A DNA stretch of 8,341 bases from Mucilaginibacter sp. (GTDB taxonomy: Bacteria; Bacteroidota; Bacteroidia; Sphingobacteriales; Sphingobacteriaceae), in NCBI GenBank assembly GCA_019235595.1, contig JAFAKI010000409.1:1-8341 (forward strand), read 5' to 3'. Positions 5,323 through 8,341 of the stretch are shown here, piece after piece (within the stretch, counting starts at the first letter, position 1; each line of letters begins with the position of its first letter). The translations under genes were made by a program, and so were the position numbers. Below the pieces are notes generated by a model. It searched no databases. It worked only from the letters and a program-made list of their open reading frames with translations, and was not told where the DNA came from.

Positions 5323-6970
5323 GACATACGCCAACCACCCGGTTTACAAAGCGCCGAGGGGGATGCAACTGCACGCCAAAAGCTGGCAAACGGAAGCGCC
5401 CTTGCGCATGCTACTGAATAACCTGGATGGCCAGGTGGCAGAAAACCCGGATGAGCTGGTGGTGTATGGTGGCATTGGTCAGGCGGCGCGTAACCAGGAG
5501 TCGCTGCGGAAGATCATCGAGCTATTGTTGGAACTGGATGAAGATCATTCATTATTGGTTCAATCTGGTAAGCCTGTGGGCATCATCCGCAGTCACCCTG
5601 AAGCACCGCGTGTGCTTATCGCCAATAGCAACCTGGTGCCTGCATGGGCTACGTGGGAGCATTTTAATGAGTTGCGCGCCAAAGGTTTGATGATGTTTGG
5701 ACAGATGACCGCCGGTAGCTGGATATACATCGGTACGCAAGGCATTTTGCAGGGCACTTATGAGACTTTTGTAGAATGCGGTCGCCAGCATTTTAATAAT
5801 GATCTGAAGGGCAAGCTCATCGTAAGTGCAGGATTAGGTGGAATGGGTGGCGCTCAGCCGTTAGCTGCCACGATGGCCGGGGCTGTATTTTTAGGCGCTG
5901 ATGTAGATGAATTGCGCATTCAAAAACGCGTCGACACCAAATACATCGACCGCATGACACACTCTTACGATGAAGCTATCGCCTGGGTAAAAGAAGCTAT
6001 GGAAATGGGTGATGAACTGTCAGTTGGACTGGTAAGCGATGCCGGCGACATGCTACAGCGCTTGATCAAAGACAACATCGTCCCTCACATGCTCACCGAC
6101 CAAACATCGGCCCATGACCCGCTGAATGGCTATGTGCCTAATGGTCTATCGCTCACGCTGGCTGCAGTATTACGCAAAAGCGACCCGGAAGAATATAAAC
6201 GTCTATCGCTCAAAAGCATGGCCCGTCACGTAGGCTTCATGCTCGATTTGCAGGCGATGGGTGCCATTACCTTTGATTATGGTAATAACCTGCGCGAGTT
6301 TGCCCGTCAGGGTGGAGAACCGGCTGCTTTTGATTTCCCAGGCTTTACGCCAGCTTATATCCGTCCGCTGTTTTGCGAGGGAAAAGGCCCGTTCCGCTGG
6401 GTAGCTTTATCCGGTGATCCAGAAGATATTTATACAACGGACAGGGCATTAATCGAGGCCTTCCCCGAAAATAAGCACCTGATCAACTGGCTGCATAAAG
6501 CGCAAAAGAGGATTGCCTTTCAAGGCTTGCCTGCACGCATTTGCTGGCTGGGCATGGGCGAGCGTGAAAAAGCAGGATTGATATTTAATGAACTGGTAGC
6601 AAGCGGTAAAGTAAAAGGCCCGATTGTTATCGGCCGCGACCACCTGGATTGTGGCTCCGTAGCATCGCCCAACCGCGAAACTGAAGCGATGAAGGACGGC
6701 TCCGACGCCGTATCTGACTGGCCATTGCTCAACCTGATGTCAAACACCTCGGGCGGAGCAACATGGGTGTCGTTCCATCATGGTGGTGGCGTAGGTATGG
6801 GTTACTCGCAACACGCAGGTATGGTGGTAGTAGCCGATGGTACAGAACGCGCAGCAAAATGTTTAAAAAGAGTGTTATACAATGATCCTGCCATGGGCAT
6901 ATTCAGGCACACGGATGCCGGGTATGAGCAGGCGGAGGAAACGGCGGAGAAGTTTGGGCTTAGGATATAG
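5297..6970 (+). CDS. hutU: Urocanate hydratase (urocanase)
   Basis: Second enzyme of the hut pathway: adds water to urocanate to give 4-imidazolone-5-propionate, using tightly bound NAD+ as an electrophile. It is a 557-residue cytoplasmic protein, matching the family length. Visible signatures are the N-terminal APRGMQLHAKSW and EAPLRMLLNNLD, the glycine-rich NAD-binding segment AGLGGMGGAQP (about 178-187), the cysteine Cys416 in ARICWLGMGER corresponding to the active-site Cys of Pseudomonas urocanase, the family signature DHLDCGSVASPNRET from residue 448, and the conserved SFHHGGGVGMGYSQHAGMV near the C-terminus. Two adjacent ATGs at 5297 and 5300 could both serve as start. Both lie within the end of hutH, so translational coupling is likely. 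The stop codon at 6968-6970 abuts the heptad hairpin repeat, whose first unit begins on the last base of the TAG. Confidence 0.98.
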   Translation: MMTSSEFIKTYANHPVYKAPRGMQLHAKSWQTEAPLRMLLNNLDGQVAENPDELVVYGGIGQAARNQESLRKIIELLLELDEDHSLLVQSGKPVGIIRSHPEAPRVLIANSNLVPAWATWEHFNELRAKGLMMFGQMTAGSWIYIGTQGILQGTYETFVECGRQHFNNDLKGKLIVSAGLGGMGGAQPLAATMAGAVFLGADVDELRIQKRVDTKYIDRMTHSYDEAIAWVKEAMEMGDELSVGLVSDAGDMLQRLIKDNIVPHMLTDQTSAHDPLNGYVPNGLSLTLAAVLRKSDPEEYKRLSLKSMARHVGFMLDLQAMGAITFDYGNNLREFARQGGEPAAFDFPGFTPAYIRPLFCEGKGPFRWVALSGDPEDIYTTDRALIEAFPENKHLINWLHKAQKRIAFQGLPARICWLGMGEREKAGLIFNELVASGKVKGPIVIGRDHLDCGSVASPNRETEAMKDGSDAVSDWPLLNLMSNTSGGATWVSFHHGGGVGMGYSQHAGMVVVADGTERAAKCLKRVLYNDPAMGIFRHTDAGYEQAEETAEKFGLRI

Positions 6971-7137
6971 GTAAAAGGTAAAAGGCGAAAGGTCAACGGT
7001 AAATGGTGTACAAACCTTTTGCCTTTCTCCTTTCAGCTTTCACCTCAAAATAGGTTAAGGGTTAAAGGCGAAAGGTCAACGGTAAATGGTGTACAAACCT
7101 TTTGCCTTTCTCCTTTCAGCTTTAACCTAAAAATAGG
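6970..7137. repeat. Tandem duplication (83-bp period) of a heptad-built hairpin element
   Basis: Copy 1 starts at 6970 and copy 2 at 7053. Aligning 6970-7054 with 7053-7137 gives 80 identities in 85 positions, and an uninterrupted 60-base identity covers 6981-7040 versus 7064-7123. Each copy begins with six consecutive 7-base units that start GGT or GGC (consensus near GGTNAAA). After a short gap come 7-base units starting CCT or GCT (CCTTTTG, CCTTTCT, CCTTTCA), so the halves are complementary. One stem pairs AAAGGCGAAAGG (6981-6992) with CCTTTTGCCTTT (7015-7026), all Watson-Crick apart from one G-U. An alternative, longer stem pairs 6970-6992 with 7022-7044 (19 of 23). The pair fills almost the whole hutU-hutI gap. 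It could be a transcript-stability or attenuation element, or a dispersed genomic repeat; no T-tract follows. Confidence 0.9.
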
Positions 7138-7142
7138 CGGTC

Positions 7143-8341
7143 ATGAAATTAATCGGTCCATTTACGCAACTCCTTCCTTTATCGGGATTACCGATGAAAG
7201 GCCCTATTGCGGATGACGCTTTACAGATCGTCCCGCAAGGCGCCGTATTGACCGATAATGGATTGATAGCAGAAGTTGGAGATTTCGATATCCTGAGAAA
7301 ATCGAACCCAAAGGCTGAAGTAGAAGAGATATCCGGCGATCACGTGCTTATTCCAGGCTTTGTAGATTGCCATACCCACCTGTGTTTTGCAGGCAGCCGC
7401 GCAAAAGACTATGCCTTACGCATCGCCGGTAAAAGCTATCTCGAAATTGCCAAATCAGGCGGCGGTATCTGGGATTCGGTGACACAAACCCGGAATGCTG
7501 GCAAAGATCAGTTGATTGATCTGCTGCTGCAACGAGTAGATCAGCATACAAAAAACGGCGTTACCACCATCGAAATAAAAAGCGGTTATGGATTAAAGGT
7601 GGAAGAAGAAATAAAGCAACTGCAAGCCATAAAAGAAGCCGGTATAAAAAGTAAAGCAGACCTGATCCCAACCTGCCTTGCTACCCACATTTTGCCAAAG
7701 GACTTTAATGGCCCCGTAGAAGAATATTTGGAGTTGATATTAAATAAACTCCTCCCCAAAATAAAACAAGACAACCTGGCTAACCGGGTGGATATATTTA
7801 TTGAAGGCGGTGCTTTTGACACCGTCAACGCTGCTTGTTATTTAGAGGTGGCCAAAAAAATGGGCTTCGATATCACCGTTCATGCCGACCAGTTCAGCAC
7901 GGGCGGCAGCGAGGTGGCGGTAAACGTCGGCGCTTTGTCTGCCGATCATCTTGAGGCCAGTGGAGAAGAAGAAATTAAACGATTAGCTGCATCCGAAACG
8001 GTAGCAGTTGCATTGCCGGGCGCTTCCTTAGGTTTGGGTATGGGTTTTGCCCCTGCGCGTAAATTGTTAAACGCAGGGGCGTGCCTGGCCATCGCCAGCG
8101 ACTGGAACCCCGGCTCGGCCCCCATGGGTGATCTGCTGATGCAAGCATCGGTACTTAGCGCCTACGAAAAGCTAACCACCGCCGAAACTTTTGCCGCCCT
8201 CACCTTCCGCGCCGCCAAAGCACTAAATTTGTACGACCGCGGTGTGTTAGAAAAGGGCAAACTAGCCGACATGCAAGCTTATCCTTGTGCTGATTATAGA
8301 GAGATATTATATCACCAGGGGAAGCTGAAACCGGCGCTGGT
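7143..8341 (+). CDS. hutI: Imidazolonepropionase (3' end outside window)
   Basis: Third enzyme of histidine degradation, a metal-dependent amidohydrolase that opens imidazolone propionate to N-formimino-L-glutamate. The open frame holds 399 codons to the right edge without a stop; the family is about 405-415 residues, so only a short tail is missing. Amidohydrolase metal and active-site motifs are in order: DCHTHLCFAGSR (His77, His79), the substrate-side EIKSGYG, CLATHILP, HADQF (His247), SADHLE (His269) and ASDWNPGS (Asp320). All expected metal ligands are present. The start at 7143 is fixed because an in-frame TAG occurs at 7134-7136 and no other start lies between. The tail of the upstream repeat leaves an AGG five bases before the ATG, possibly a weak ribosome-binding site. 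Same strand and pathway as hutH and hutU, but separated from hutU by the 172-bp repeat-filled gap. Confidence 0.97.
   Translation, partial: MKLIGPFTQLLPLSGLPMKGPIADDALQIVPQGAVLTDNGLIAEVGDFDILRKSNPKAEVEEISGDHVLIPGFVDCHTHLCFAGSRAKDYALRIAGKSYLEIAKSGGGIWDSVTQTRNAGKDQLIDLLLQRVDQHTKNGVTTIEIKSGYGLKVEEEIKQLQAIKEAGIKSKADLIPTCLATHILPKDFNGPVEEYLELILNKLLPKIKQDNLANRVDIFIEGGAFDTVNAACYLEVAKKMGFDITVHADQFSTGGSEVAVNVGALSADHLEASGEEEIKRLAASETVAVALPGASLGLGMGFAPARKLLNAGACLAIASDWNPGSAPMGDLLMQASVLSAYEKLTTAETFAALTFRAAKALNLYDRGVLEKGKLADMQAYPCADYREILYHQGKLKPAL

Noticed and set aside
7019..7216. A 65-codon plus-strand open frame across the hutU-hutI gap
   Set aside because: It lies mostly in the duplicated repeat and then runs out of frame into hutI; its composition follows the repeat units and it shows no protein features.

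Overview
The window looks like the chromosome of a Bacteroidota bacterium, most likely of the Sphingobacteriaceae type (Mucilaginibacter/Pedobacter-like). The basis is the flavour of the protein sequences, the near absence of Shine-Dalgarno sequences, an AT-rich intergenic style and quasi-periodic palindromic repeats between genes. The family assignment is inference from reading alone. I see no rRNA, tRNA, CRISPR array, integrase or transposase.

Left part (1-2368, minus strand): a two-gene unit for O-acylation of an extracellular or cell-wall polysaccharide. The upstream gene encodes a single-pass, membrane-anchored SGNH-hydrolase-like protein. Its end overlaps by 11 bp the start of a polytopic MBOAT acyltransferase of the AlgI/PatA type, which runs off the left edge. 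In such pairs the MBOAT protein brings acyl groups across the membrane and the SGNH-like partner is thought to place them on the polymer.

Middle (2369-3260): an AT-rich divergent intergenic region, then a 108-residue putative lipoprotein of unknown family. Two related hairpin-forming repeats built from 9-10 bp units flank it; the downstream one begins on the base after its stop codon. Just before the next gene lies a 20-bp perfect palindrome (9-bp arms, 2-bp spacer) that is a good candidate operator.

Right part (3261-8341, plus strand): a histidine-utilisation operon ordered marR-type regulator, hutH, hutU, hutI. The first three genes overlap by 17 and 26 bp, so they are almost certainly co-transcribed and probably translationally coupled. 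HutH deaminates histidine to urocanate, HutU hydrates urocanate to imidazolone propionate, and HutI opens the ring to N-formimino-glutamate. The enzyme for the last step is not in the window. HutI is cut by the right edge only a few residues before its expected end.

The one real gap in the operon, between hutU and hutI, is filled by an 83-bp-period tandem duplication of a hairpin element. Each copy is built from 7-bp units (GGTNAAA-like on one arm, CCTTTCN-like on the other). The most noteworthy points are the MarR regulator with its own palindromic site at the head of a hut operon, and the two families of micro-periodic hairpin repeats that start exactly at stop codons.
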